Shown here piece by piece: positions 48,521-60,615 of a stretch of DNA of 64,000 bases. Within the stretch, counting starts at the first letter, position 1. Each line of letters begins with the position of its first letter. The DNA is from Macrotrachela quadricornifera (Eukaryota > Rotifera > Eurotatoria > Philodinida > Philodinidae). A program made the position numbers and the translations under genes. The stretch lies in NCBI GenBank assembly GCA_022393335.1, contig JAJEKB010000494.1, positions 1-64,000 on the forward strand, in the 5' to 3' direction. Below the pieces are notes generated by a model that did no database searches, was not told the origin of the DNA, and was given only the letters and a program-made list of their open reading frames with translations.

Positions 48521-50328
48521 ACACGCACCTCACTGGATTTTACGTACAATCAAATTGGAGCTGTTGGAGTACAATTTCTCGCTAATGCCTTACGAGATAA
48601 CAAAGTGATTCTTGTTATCCTCTTCGTTATCTTTCTCATATTCATCTTTCTCTATATTCACAGACACTCACTGAGCTAAATCTTCGGCGCAATAAAATTG
48701 GACATGTTGAAGCACAACATCTCGCTAATGCACTCCGAGATAACAAGGTAATTCTCATTTTTCTCTTCTTTATCTCTCTCATATTTACCCTTCTCTATAT
48801 TAACAGACACTCACTGAGCTAAATCTTCGGCACAATGAAATTGGAGATTTTGGAGTACAACATCTCGCCAATGCACTCCGAGATAACAAGGTGACTCTCA
48901 TTTCCTCTTCTTTATCTTTCTCATATTTATGTATCTTTCTATTCACAGACACTCACTGAACTGAACCTTCGGGACAATCAAATTGGAGATTTTGGAGTAC
49001 AACATCTCGCCAATGCACTCCGAGATAACAAGGTGACTCTCATTTCCTCTTCTTGATCTTTCTCATATTTATCTTTCTCTTTATTCACAGGCACTCACTA
49101 AGCTAAATCTTCGGGACAATCAAATTGGAGATGTTGGAACACAACATCTCGCTAATGCCTTACGAGATAACAAGGTGATTCTTGTTATCCTCTTCTTTAT
49201 CTTTCTCATATTCATCTTTCTCTATATTCACAGACACTCATTGAGCTAAATATGTGGGGTACTAAAATTGGGCATGTTGGAGCACAACGTCTTGTTAATG
49301 CCTTAGCAGATAACAAGGTGATTCTCATTTATCTCTTCTTTGTCTCTCTCATATTTATCCTTCTCTACATTCACAGACACTCACTAAGCTGGATTTTGGG
49401 TACAATAAAATTGGAGATCTTGGAGCACAACATCTCGCTAATGCCTTACGAGATAACAAGGTGATTCTCATTTCTTCTTCTTCATCTCTCTCATATTTAT
49501 CTTTCTCTCTATTTGCAGACACTCACTCAGCTGAATCTTCAGGGCAATCAAATTGGATATGTTGGAGCACAACATCTCGCTAATGCACTCCGAGATGACA
49601 AGGTAATTCGCATTTTCTCTTTTTTTGTCTCTCTCATATCTATCTTTCTCCCTATTCACAGGTACTCACTAAGCTGGATATTGTGAACAATCAAATTGGA
49701 GATGTTGGAGCGCAACATCTTGCTGATGCCTTACGAGAGAACAAAGTGATTTTCATTTCTTCTTAATCTCTCTCATATTTATGTATCTCTCTATTCACAG
49801 ACACTCACTGAGCTGAACCTTCGGGATAATCAAATTGGAGATGTTGGAGCGCAACATCTCGCTAATGCCTTAGCAGATAACAAGGTGATTTTCATTTTCC
49901 TCTTCTTTATCTCTCTCTCACATTTATCTTTCTCTCTATTCACAGGCACTCACTGAGCTGAACCTTCGGGACAATCAAATTGGTGATGTTGGAACACAAC
50001 ATCTCGCTAATGCCTTACGAGATAATAAAGTGATTCTCATTTCATCTTCTTTATCTCTCTCTCATATTTATCTTTCTGTCTATTCATAGACACTCACTAT
50101 CGTGAATATTGATAGCAATCGAATTGGAGATGTTGGAGCACAACATCTCGCTAATGCACTCCGATATAACAACGTGATTCTCATTTCTTCTTCTTTATCT
50201 CTCTCTCTCATATTTATCTTTCTCTCTATTCACAGACGCTCAAGGAATTGCATCTCTTCCTAGGAAACAATAGTTCCTGGTCACTCGCAGAACAACTGCG
50301 ACGAGAAGACAACCGATTGAAATTGTAA
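48521..50328 (+). CDS. LRR cassette array: twelve 84-base exons plus terminal exon
   Basis: Exons at 48521-48604, 48664-48747, 48807-48890, 48949-49032, 49091-49174, 49234-49317, 49377-49460, 49519-49602, 49662-49745, 49801-49884, 49946-50029, 50090-50173, and a terminal exon 50236-50328. Every internal exon is exactly 84 bases, phase 0, and codes one 28-residue ribonuclease-inhibitor-type LRR close to TLTELNLRDNQIGDVGAQHL followed by ANALRDNK. Introns are 55-62 bases with nearly the same sequence (GTGATTCTCATTT...ATTCACAG), so the exon-intron pair was duplicated as a unit of about 142-145 bases. Differences between repeats concentrate in residues 5-11, which line the concave ligand surface of an LRR solenoid. 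The final exon changes character (TLKELHLFLGNNSSW ... NRLKL) and ends at TAA 50326. The N-terminal part is probably the F-box exon at 41482, giving an SCF-type substrate receptor; this link is inferred from phase and family habit. Confidence 0.85.
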
Positions 50329-51059
50329 TTCTGTTTGCTGTTTTTCTGTAAATTGCTACCTAATAAATAATTATCCTCGAATTCTTTTTGTTGATTCTAT
50401 TCTATTGATGCACGCGTACGACCAGAGATAGCTCTGGATTAGGATGACATGGTCACCTTACTCTATAGACAAGTGTCCGTACTCTCATGAGAGAGATATA
50501 CGAATACGAAATAGTCTATGGTGTTATTCTAATCGGTCAGTACCTGTAGATCGAACGTTTTGCCTTCATCGGACATGGCTCTGAAAATTAATATTCTTAT
50601 CCCTATTTCTCAATATTTAAGAGATTTAGATAATATTACCTTTGATGATGATGATGGTGTTGATTTGAAAGAGAAGAAAATATTAGATTAAAGATAAGTA
50701 TAAAAGAAGAAGAAATAATTACATGGTAGTGATTTGTGGCCAGTAATTTATTACAGTGAGACTAGTATTGAGAGAGAGAAGATAAACTTACTTCAGAAAA
50801 AATCGATGAATTGAATGGTTTTATTATAGTATATCATCCCTATTCATAGACTATTTTTATAATTTTCAATATTAAATAATTTAAAAGAAAAATATTGCCC
50901 AATTGGAAAAATAAAGAAAATTTATAGAAGATGTGATATTCATTTTTTAATGAGTCTTTAAAACAAATATATAATAATTTGTTTTATAAGTAATGACCCA
51001 AATAGACGTAAAAAAGCTAACGATGAGTGGTCAAATCTTGAAAATATTTTTTTTTCCCA

Positions 51060-51350
51060 TTGTGTCCGAATTTCGGGCTCCTCGAACACCATCGAATTGG
51101 GAATCCTCTGAAACATTGTCTTACCGCATACTCATTTTTGATTCCTCCGATACACTTCGACCGCCCGAAACCCATCGAAATTCTAACTACTCGAAGAGAA
51201 GAAACCTATCGGAAACAGACTTTCGATTATGCGAAATGATTTCAATCAGTCGAAATTCAATGGTATACCGAGTGGTGTGACTGTTTGAAGAGAGGTGATC
51301 CTTCGGCAAGATAATTTTGATTGCTCGATATGATATCGATTAGCTGGAGC
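51060..51350. repeat. Degenerate TCGAA-rich repeat block 1
   Basis: CGAAT, TCGAA and CATCGAAATTC-like phrases recur every 10-25 bases, leaving open frames that show no protein family. The same kind of sequence recurs at 52340-52660. Confidence 0.4.
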
Positions 51351-52339
51351 TTATTGGAATATAGAGTGCTCGATGAGAGGAAATTTATCAATAAAATAGT
51401 TTCGATTATTCATTTTAATTTTGCTTGTTGAAAACTTCGAAATTCAATTTGTGAGTAGTCTTTCATTTTTAATCCAATGTCATCAGAGAATTATTGTTTG
51501 GTAGATGACTTTATATAGTTTTACAATTTCGACAAGATTATTCATCTACTATAGCTGGGATCAAGACAGAATACTTTCACATTCCGGAAGAAAACAGACT
51601 CATAATGAATTTTAGTTTTAGAAAATCTCAAACATTCCGAGTTCTTGGTGGCAGTTCGATTTTCAGTGACTCGTTAGCAAAGATCTAGTCGATGGGATTA
51701 CTTTGAACTGAACAATCAGTTTGGTTCGCAATCCTCAAAATTATTGAAATAATTGAAGATTCTTAACTTAAACCGAGCAGAGAAGTGAGATTTATCCTTA
51801 TTCTAGGTTGTTCCAATATTTCAACTATTATTTTTTTATATATTCATATTAATTACAATATATTGTAGTTTATTTTTAAGCATAAATGTGAGCTTCCTAT
51901 TCAATGTAATGAGGCCTATAATATATAGAACTGTTTTCCTCAATCATCGGCAATTACTACATTTATAAGAGACTTTTTTGGAAAAAAACTAATATTTAAA
52001 TAAAAAGAAAAACAAATAAATTAACAAAAAAATAAATGAACTTTATAAAAGGAAATTTGAAAAAGATAAATATTATAAAAAAAATATTATTCGAAAGAAA
52101 AATCAAAAAATGTCGAAGTTATATGTATTTAATGACGACATATAGATTTATCTTAGATTAAAACGTCATGCTTAGTTCATCTGATCTATACAAGCCTTGC
52201 AATTGTAAGTACATACATCCGAATCTTCTGTTCTGGAAAAATATTTCATAAGTATTGAGAGCTCGAAAAACATCCAATAGGTACCAATGATTCGGAAAAA
52301 ATTAGATACAGAAAGAAAAATTTTTTGAAAATTTATAAA

Positions 52340-52660
52340 AATTTCGAGTGCTCGAAGTAGCGACTATTTGGAGTCCCGCGAACTTGACCCATCGAAACCA
52401 CTGAAATTCATCAAAGATGGTTGCGTCGAGGCCATCGAATTTGTAGATCGACCCTTCGGAGTGCCACTTTCCGATAGGATGATGGATTTGCGACGCGTGA
52501 ACAGTTTTCAGTTTTCTCAACCCATCGGAAGCCTTAGATCGACATATCGAAATACTTATCGAGTGACAGCTTGGGTAACAGAGTGGACAAGACAAGACCT
52601 GTTCCACCTTACACAAGATCGACGGGCATGGAAAAGTCTGATTCCGTGAATAGTTGGCTT
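52340..52660. repeat. Degenerate TCGAA-rich repeat block 2
   Basis: Phrases such as CCCATCGAAACC, GGCCATCGAATTT, CCCATCGGAAGC and ATATCGAAATAC recur. Open frames exist on both strands over the same stretch, which is expected of a repeat low in stop codons and argues against a real gene. Confidence 0.4.
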
Positions 52661-54420
52661 TAGCGGACGCTAAGTCTAATGGACACGATGATGATGATGA
52701 TAGAATAGTTCTAAATTAGTTTTTAAACAGCTTACCCCACAAACAACTTTTTTCACCAAAATTACTTCAAAGAATAAGGTATTATTAGAGTTAGTTGTAT
52801 AAAGACTAATCTAGAACTGTTTAAATGAGAAAAAAACAGACTTTTTAAGACTGAAAAAAGTATGTAGTCCTGCGGCATAGTTTTGTGTGTATCGCTGATA
52901 GAAAGAGCAATAGGCACAAGCACTTTCTAGGATTGTCTTAGTTGCACGAGGACTTACTTGTAGCCAAAAGATGAAGCCCAAAGTTTAGAATCTTTTGGAG
53001 TAAGTTCCTTGCCAGTAGGTAACTTACACTAGGAGATTACACTGATAAATATAGGATTCATTTTCAGAAACATCTTCATGAATCGCTCAAAGCCAATTCA
53101 TATAGTCAGATATGGATAGTTTTCTAAATAGCTACGGATTCGTCAAAAAATTTATATAAAACTTTTGATGTAACGAAAGATAGTACCATTTGGTAGCAGA
53201 CTGTATAAGCGAGCAACTCATACATACTTAAATTTCTTATCATTCATAAATACTTACAAGAGCCAGTTCTATTATACCGAAGCCATATCTTTTCTTTTTA
53301 AATATTTCGTCGTAAAGTACTTACATATCCAATCGCTTTAAACCTTAAATTTCATAATTCAATCTATGTTTATTCTCTGTCCTTATAAATATATAAGGAA
53401 ATATCTTTCATTTTTCAGAAACCTTTTTATCTGCTTTTCTCCACAGGGTACAAATTTCGAACTATCTGATTGTCACCTTTTATGAGTACATTATAAAAAA
53501 TATTTTTATTAATAAAAAAAGATATAAGTAGAATGACGTCACTTTAGAAATATCTTTCGAAAAACGGCAGATTATTTTGATTGATCTAAATCTATTAATA
53601 GATGTAACTTTTACAATATTGTGATGTAACTGAAGTATAAGTATCGAGTTAGTATTTTTATAAAACCTATTATAGTATGATTACTATCTGTCAACCACAT
53701 CAAATACGATCGAGGTTTTTTTGGTTATAAGTTCTACTATAGCAAGAAAAGGAAAAAATTAAAATATCATCTTTCTTAAAATAGTTAATCCACAATCACG
53801 AATTTTTTTCCTATTCCACACTCATGCTTACACATCATTAAAAATGGTTTGTATTGAGAAGATAATGATTTTGTTTCTCGTGCTTTTTCGTCCCTCAGTA
53901 AACAATAATACAATATTTATTTAGTTTTGAAAACAAACTATTGAAATCAATACTTTCATCAATATATCTATTGAACATTAGTTTAACAAGAAAAACAAAT
54001 TGATTAGATATTTGATAATCTCACATCGTTGTGAGAATATGTATTGAATAAAACATTCTAAATGGTGCTAATAACTATTATTATCGAGATTTCAAAAAAA
54101 GTTCATTGAGCAAAATATTTATAATTTTTTAACAAAGATAGCTAAAGATGTTCAATCCTCACCATTTGAAAGAGGAAGCCTGTAAACGCATACCTATGTA
54201 CAAATACAAACTTTTAGAAACGGTTTTAGCCAAATTCTGGCGAAGTGAAGTTGAAAAGACAAGTAACTTTCCTCTGCTAGAATTCACTTAGAAACACTTC
54301 AGAAAAATTTTATTTTTTCATGGATTTCGGCTCCTAGACTTCCTCCTCTTTCAAATGCTAGAAGCTGCACCTCTCCAGCTCTTTTGCTTAAAACGTTATG
54401 AGCATTGTGTCCATTAAATT

Positions 54421-54590
54421 ATTAATGAAAATATAAACCCAATAAAAAAGTTCAATGAAATAACAAAAAAATGTCACGACATAGACAATGCAAAACAAAT
54501 GATAATAGAAAGTAAATTTTATCTAACTAATCACATTACTTGTTGTAATTTTCTCGGAATCATGTGAGTATTATAGTTTTTAGAATAGAT
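54421..54590 (+). repeat. Duplicated upstream block of trypsin 2
   Basis: Similar to 38146-38320 over at least 170 bases and partly to 60014-60085. It marks the beginning of the duplicated trypsin unit about 1.45 kb before the trypsin 2 start. Confidence 0.6.
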
Positions 54591-56043
54591 TACACAAATA
54601 GATCGATTAGTATCAATTGAAAATTTCTGAAGAAGCATATAATGAATTTTGAAAATCAATGACTACATTTATTACTCAGTTCAAAATAAAAGAGGAGTAG
54701 CTATTCTTTCAATAACTTCCACCATGCATCAGATATAGCTATACATTGTTCACCATTTGAAAGAACGATTTCTGCACTATTGATCTTCCAGAATAAGCAT
54801 TAAGACGTAGGATGTTTTGATTTTCTCGGTGTATTCTTATCAGTTTTCTTAACCCTAGTACTATCATGGTCGTTTTTTCAGTATATATGACTCCGAATGA
54901 ATTCCTCAATCGAGCTCCAATATCATCATCCGTCCTATGACGAATTTATTCCTCTAATCATAAAACCGTTATTCATCCATACCAACACCTAAATTCGCTA
55001 TCGCTCCTTTGTTTTAACTCATCTTTCTTGCTCTCACTAAACATCCAGCTTATAAAAAATATGAGACAATGAAAATATAGCTAAACTAATTCTTTTTTTT
55101 ACTAAAAAATTATGCTGTTCTTGTAAATTCACTTGGAAAAATTGCTTGACGAGTTAATAAAAAACATGATAATTTTATGGTAAAAATAAAGTAATTTCAC
55201 CTACATTTTGCAATAATTTGAACAAGGATTGTTGTGAAAACTCATCAATATATACAGAGAAAAAATGTCAACTAAAAAACTTCTGCAGAAAAAATCTTTC
55301 GTCTTAGCAATTCTTTTATAAATCGATGACTCACACATCGTTCTTTCGAATATTGCACGCTTCATATCTATATCTTATGCATGATGGAAGTTGTTCAAAA
55401 AATAGGCACTCTTCCTTTATTTTGAATTAAGGATTAGTCTCATCACTGACTCGATTCATCCATTTTTCTCGTATGCTTCTTACCAATGAATCAGAAAATA
55501 TCTAGCTGTAAAAAAATTTAATATGGTCGTTTATTTCTAATATTTTTCTTCCGTCGCAATTCTGTTGTTCCGTTTATGCATATCGGGTGGGAGTATAATT
55601 CATACACACAGTTAATAACTCTCTTTTTTTCTTTTAAAGTATAATTACATGGTAAGAAATTATATTTTACTGATTTATTACATGAATATATGCTTATTCA
55701 TTGATCAATAGAACAAACGAAAAAGCTTTACTATTCAAATATTAAAATCAATAAATGGTAATGCTTGATTCATTCATATTGAAAGAACCACGGGAGAGCT
55801 AAAAAAAAGAAAGAAACTACAGTTATTCTTGTCGTGATGACCTTTTATTTTGACCATCGTGATTGGTTGATTAATTCTTGTATAAATACTGGATAAATAA
55901 AATTCATAGGTAGGTGTATATTTACAGGATGATGGTTTAATATGTATATATAATCACAGTTATTATGGCAGAGATCTCATTTGAAACATTTATCAAGAAG
56001 TGAGACAGCATAAAGACAAGAGGATATCCAATTGATTAGTGCT

Positions 56044-57145
56044 ATGCAAATTGCACGAAATAGTGATATGTTGCGACTTCTGCTGATACTTTTACTTACT
56101 ATCATTAGATCAAGTCATCAAACCGTTTATACATGTAATCCAAATGCCGAATGTGGATGTTCAACTAATTCAGCAACAGTAAATCGTATTGTTGGTGGTG
56201 AAGAGGCTAGTCCAGCTACATGGGGTTGGGCTGTTTCCATCTCAATGAGTGAAATATTTCTTTGTGGTGGGGCGATTATAGCAGATTCATGGATCGCCAC
56301 AGCAGCACATTGTGTAGATGGTTTTTCAGCATCGGATATTACTGTTTATGCTGGATCGAATGTGGTATGGTCTGGCAATCAAATTCGACACGCGTCACGG
56401 GTGTTTGCTCATTCAGAATATGACTCCGTAAGCAATATAAATGATATTGCTCTATTGCAACTTGATTCTCCACTGTCAATGAGTGATCCTAATGTTAGCC
56501 AAATCTGTTTACCATCAGTTAGTGATGCAACACTATCATCTGGTGAATGGCCACCAGTGGGAACATCTGTATGTATCCTTACCTTTTTCGAAAATTAATG
56601 TACGATCTTTGTCATAGCTCGTAGCTGTTGGATGGGGAAGAATGGATGAGGGTGGTGACTTACCAGAAACACTTCGACAAGTTACTGTGCAAACGATAAG
56701 TTATAACGCGACGACTTGTACTAGAATGTTTGATTGGCAAATACAATTTTGTGCAGGTGTATCTGGTGGTGGTAAAGGTTAGTTCATTTGTTTATCTTTC
56801 ATTTTTTTTCATTTTTTAATGCTTCCTACTTTTATTATAGATACTTGTCAAGGTGATTCAGGTGGTCCATTAATGTGGTTTAATTCAGACAGTGAATGGG
56901 AATTAGTTGGTGTGACAAGTAATGGTATTGGATGTGCTCGACCAACTGATTCAGGTGTTTATACTCGTGTAGCTGCTTATAAAAACTGGATAGATACGAT
57001 TATGGAAGATTCATTGGTAACCATGACCCCACCAATTACCACTTCATATACTCCAATTCCTTTATATGCAAATACAGTTGCAACATCGATTTTTACTATG
57101 TTCTTCAGTGCTTTATTCGCTTTGTCCGTTGCTTTTTTCTACTGA
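56044..57145 (+). CDS. Trypsin-like serine protease 2, paralogue of trypsin 1
   Basis: Exons 56044-56568, 56618-56777 and 56841-57145, with the same boundaries and phases as trypsin 1. The product has a signal peptide ([17 protein letters not shown]), a Cys-containing propeptide, activation at R|IVGGEEA, and an intact triad (TAAHC, NDIALL, GDSGGP). The position-189 Asp in DTCQGDSGG gives trypsin-like specificity. The hydrophobic C-terminal tail is nearly identical to that of trypsin 1. Differences cluster in surface segments, for example [20 protein letters not shown] against [20 protein letters not shown]; these could change substrate choice. The third exon and the tail are the most conserved part, suggesting recent duplication or gene conversion. 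The ATG at 56044 is the first in frame; a second at 56068 (MLRLL) also fits the signal peptide and equals the first ATG left in trypsin 3. Confidence 0.9.
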
Positions 57146-57402
57146 ACGACAATATAAGACTCACTTTAATCTCCTTTATTCTTATTAAATTCTAATTAGA
57201 TTTGTCAAATTTGACAATTATTTCAACTTATTCTCCATGTTTATCCATTTTATTTTCATTTTAGACTTCATCCTTGCCTATGAAAAATAAATTTAATAAC
57301 AACTTTGTGTATATATTTATTTATTTATTGACCATAAAACTAGTGTCTATTGTCCGTTTGAAAAAATAGTGTGCTTCACCGCTTTTTGAATAATTTGAGA
57401 AA

Positions 57403-57832
57403 GCAAACAACTAGAGATCCGTGGTTTTCATCAATCAAAAGAGAAAACAAGGAGTGGCCTTTTTCTCCAATATTGTATAAGATGAAATCATTATAGAATT
57501 AATCATTTCTATACAACATTAAAACCAGTGCCTAAAAACGATCTTACATTCGGATGAAATTTTAGTTTTGACATGTGCTTTAGATAGAGGAACTTTAAAT
57601 CTATACTTTAAGATATAATTTAAATGATTATCTTCTCATGTCTTAATGTTAAGCAAACAAGATTGTCTATTTACTTGCACGACGAAATGTGAATTTCTCT
57701 GCTTTTCGTGTTGTCGTGAAGAAATGACTGATTTTTATAATGATTTCATTTTATACATTATTGGAGAAAAAGACGTCCTCTTGTCTCCTCTTTTGATTGG
57801 TGAAAGTCACTACACCTCGAACTATTTGTGTT
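57403..57832. repeat. Foldback element downstream of trypsin 2
   Basis: The left arm (CATCAATCAAAAGAG and onward) and right arm (CTCTTTTGATTGGTG) are inverted copies, with CAATATTGTATAAGATGAAA mirrored by TTTCATTTTATACATTATTG. Same family and relative place as 37271-37624. Confidence 0.65.
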
Positions 57833-57974
57833 CTAAAGTTAATCAAAAAACAGTGAAGTGCACTATATTTTAAACCGGATCGTAGTGAGTATTAATATTG
57901 ATGTACACAAAGATTTCAATCAAATATCGAAATATACTTAATGACTTATAGGATTCAAAAAAGAATAACAAATA

Positions 57975-59880
57975 CAGTTGTTTGCAAAAAAACTTGAAAA
58001 AAGTTTCTTTTCCCCAATACCTTTTTTTTGACCATTGAAAGCAAATACAAAGCTAATATTTTTACGGATGAATCATCAACAGTTATACTAAATACTGTAT
58101 CACACAGAAGTATGTTTTCTTCTATTTTAAATGTATATAAAACAAATCATGACATCATCTAGTCACTTAAAAAATCATCACATCTCAACCTTGTACTTTT
58201 GGAATAAAGATATACTACCTGCTAGTATTATTCATTATGTAACAAATTTTCCACTAAGTACTATGTATTGTAGTATCAATAAACTGAAACAAACAAATTG
58301 GTTTAAACATCGAGGCGAAAATGATCGACCACATATACTGACTGGAAAAGAAAAATAATTAATGGTCAATGTATTCGACGAATTACCCTAGTGAAACCAC
58401 TCATCAAGCGAGTATGATTTGTCCGCATGAGCGCTCAAGTTACTTATACGAGTACTTTGAAGAATTTTGTGTATGAATACTGTCTATGTACTCGTACGAG
58501 TACTCAATGTAACACTCATACTAGTTTTTTCGCAGAATATTTACCGACACATTTATGCGTTTGTATGTATAAAAATAGATAGAAATTATGTAATAAAGAA
58601 AATGATGTAATTTTAAATGAAAAATAGAGAAAAACTGTTTTAATGAATTCTTTATTTTATCTTCTATTATTTTTCTGATGAATGATTTATACGATTTCAT
58701 TGGATAATGACTTTTTTAGAGAAAAAAAAAGATAATGGCTTTTCATTTTTAACTGTTAATTTCGCGAGTAAAATTTAATATTGAATGAAATATATTAATC
58801 AAAATTTATTCAAGCCTCAATTTTTAGATTCAGATAAATGGTTCTGCATTAACATAAGCCATTGGAGATATAAACGTTTTTTAAACACTTATATTTTTTT
58901 GTTGTGTACCAATCAATGCTGAATGTTTATTTGTAATCACATATTTCAATTTTACTGAATCATCTATCACTTATTTTTTCTATAATTTTATTATTGTCAT
59001 TTAACTAGTCTGTTGTGCTCTTACTGTATAAGAAAAACACAAAGAAATCTGCATCGTACGTTATAGAAAAAAGTTAGATATTTCTTTATCTTTAGTATTT
59101 GTGTTATAAACTAATGCATATAAAGTAATACTTCCGACTCTCATCTTAATTGTTCTTTCATGTTTTCAATATGTAGAATTGTATTTTGTGTTATGAATTT
59201 ATATAAAAACTAAAACAGGTGTAATGGAACAGTAGTGAACAGAATGCAGGTCTGCGAGCACTTTGTATAAATGACTAGAGTACTCTCTTGATAAGTACCT
59301 TCACTACGGTAATGAAATAACTCTTAACGAAATAAAAGAAAACTTGTTCAAAACACATCATTTATTAATATCTACATCGACAATATATCGCAGTCTTCAT
59401 GAATATGGTTATGAGAATATTTTGCCAAAGAGTGCTTATATATTAACATTTAAATAAAAAATACAAAGTGTACAGTAGGCTAGACAGCATAAAATTGATA
59501 ATTTTACACATATAATATTTACAGATAAAATTTTGTTTCAACTTTTTCGTAATACTGTTTGTCGTTGATCAAAACATCCAAAAGATGAATTAAAATGTAT
59601 ACTGGAACTATTAGATTGGCCATTTAATAGTCTCGATGCAAATCCTATCGAGAATATTTCGTCCATCATAAAACGAAAACTTGAAAAAAACCCAGAAATA
59701 CTGAAGAGCTCGAACTCTTTTTAGGCGAGGAATTCAAAAATATTGCAAATAATATAGTAAAATATCGTTTGATGTCAATGAGAGAAAGATATTTGTCTCG
59801 TATTTCCTCTAATGGTGAACAAATAAATTGTTGAAATACACTGGTATAACAAAATTTTCAAGGTTTTTTGCAAACAGTTG
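57975..59880 (+). mobile_element. Tc1/mariner-type transposon, broken, with a likely nested insertion
   Basis: The left end is CAGTTGTTTGCAAAAAA and the right end TTTTTTGCAAACAGTTG. These are inverted copies with two mismatches in 17, flanked by TA on both sides (57973-57974 and 59881-59882). TA duplication and this size fit the Tc1/mariner superfamily. Plus-strand transposase pieces are present: a helix-turn-helix with an ENDRPHILTGKEK hinge (about 58131-58357), a second HTH-like segment (ITLNEIKENLFKTHHLLIST from about 59300), and the catalytic end DWPFNSLDANPIENISSIIK (about 59610-59680). Stops and frameshifts interrupt it. About 870 bases (roughly 58420-59290) between the two HTH parts do not fit the transposase and are probably a second insertion. 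Confidence 0.72.
58488..58503. repeat. 16-base perfect palindrome
   Basis: GTACTCGTACGAGTAC reads the same on both strands. Related TACGAGTACT and ACTCATAC phrases flank it. It lies in the stretch thought to be nested in the Tc1/mariner element and could be part of that insert's end. Confidence 0.6.
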
Positions 59881-60013
59881 TATATAACAGAAACCTCTAA
59901 CATAGGATCACTAAATGTTTCCAGTCGTCAAGAATTTTTCTAGAATTCTTTACGAAGATAGTGAATAAGATGATAGACATCTGTTTTGATCATTATTTTT
60001 TCATATCTAAATT

Positions 60014-60085
60014 ATCAATGAAAATATTGAATAAAATAATGAAAAACATCATGATATAGACAATGCGAACGAAATGAGGAAACAT
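60014..60085 (+). repeat. Duplicated upstream block before trypsin 3
   Basis: ATCAATGAAAATATTGAATA ... AACATCATGATATAGACAAT ... GAAATGAG matches the blocks at 38146 and 54421. From about 60150 to 60610 the sequence continues to resemble 55440-56040, so the duplicated unit includes the promoter. Confidence 0.55.
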
Positions 60086-60615
60086 ATAACAGTTTTCACA
60101 AATCAATAATTACAATGAATTAAAAATCATTTTAAAGTAATTACTTATAAGTGTCGTTACTGATTCTATTCATCGCTTTCTGTCTATGTTACTTGCCAAT
60201 GAGTACGAAAAAAAAATCAAATTTTTTTTGTGCAAATAAATTCATACTTTTTCTTTCAAAATATGCTTATATGATACAATGTTGTATTTTACTATTTGAT
60301 TAGTTAAGTGTATATATTTATCCATTTATGAGTGAAAAGAAATGAAAAACCTTTATTATTTATATACTTGAATCAAAAAATGCTAATGTATCATTTATTC
60401 ATATTTTTTTCATTTTACATTGATGGAATCAAAGAATAGTTAGAAAAAGAAAAAATATTCGTTCTTCTCGTGATGATTTCCTATTTTGGCTAGGGTGAAT
60501 GGTTGATTACTTCTCGAGTAAACACTGAATAAATAAAATCTACAGGTAGGCATATTTTCACAGGATGATAGTGTAATATGTATGATTAGAACTGCAAATT
60601 GCACGAAATAGTGAT

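Larger units (their letters stand above)
50329..54420. other. Intergenic accessory DNA after the LRR array
   Basis: An AATAAA at about 50363 could end the LRR gene. No conserved coding segment follows. Two blocks of degenerate TCGAA-rich repeats are listed separately. A GATGAT microsatellite lies near 52687-52700. Confidence 0.45.

Noticed and set aside
50993..51280. Open frame of 95 codons
   Set aside because: It lies in a TCGAA-rich degenerate repeat; no family features, and openness comes from the repeat lacking stops.
52302..52649. Overlapping open frames on both strands
   Set aside because: Same repeat type; frames on opposite strands over one stretch are not convincing genes.
52707..52817. 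Inverted pair AGTTCTAAATTAGT / ACTAATCTAGAACT
   Set aside because: Arms of only 14 bases with one mismatch in AT-rich DNA; could be chance or a very short relic.
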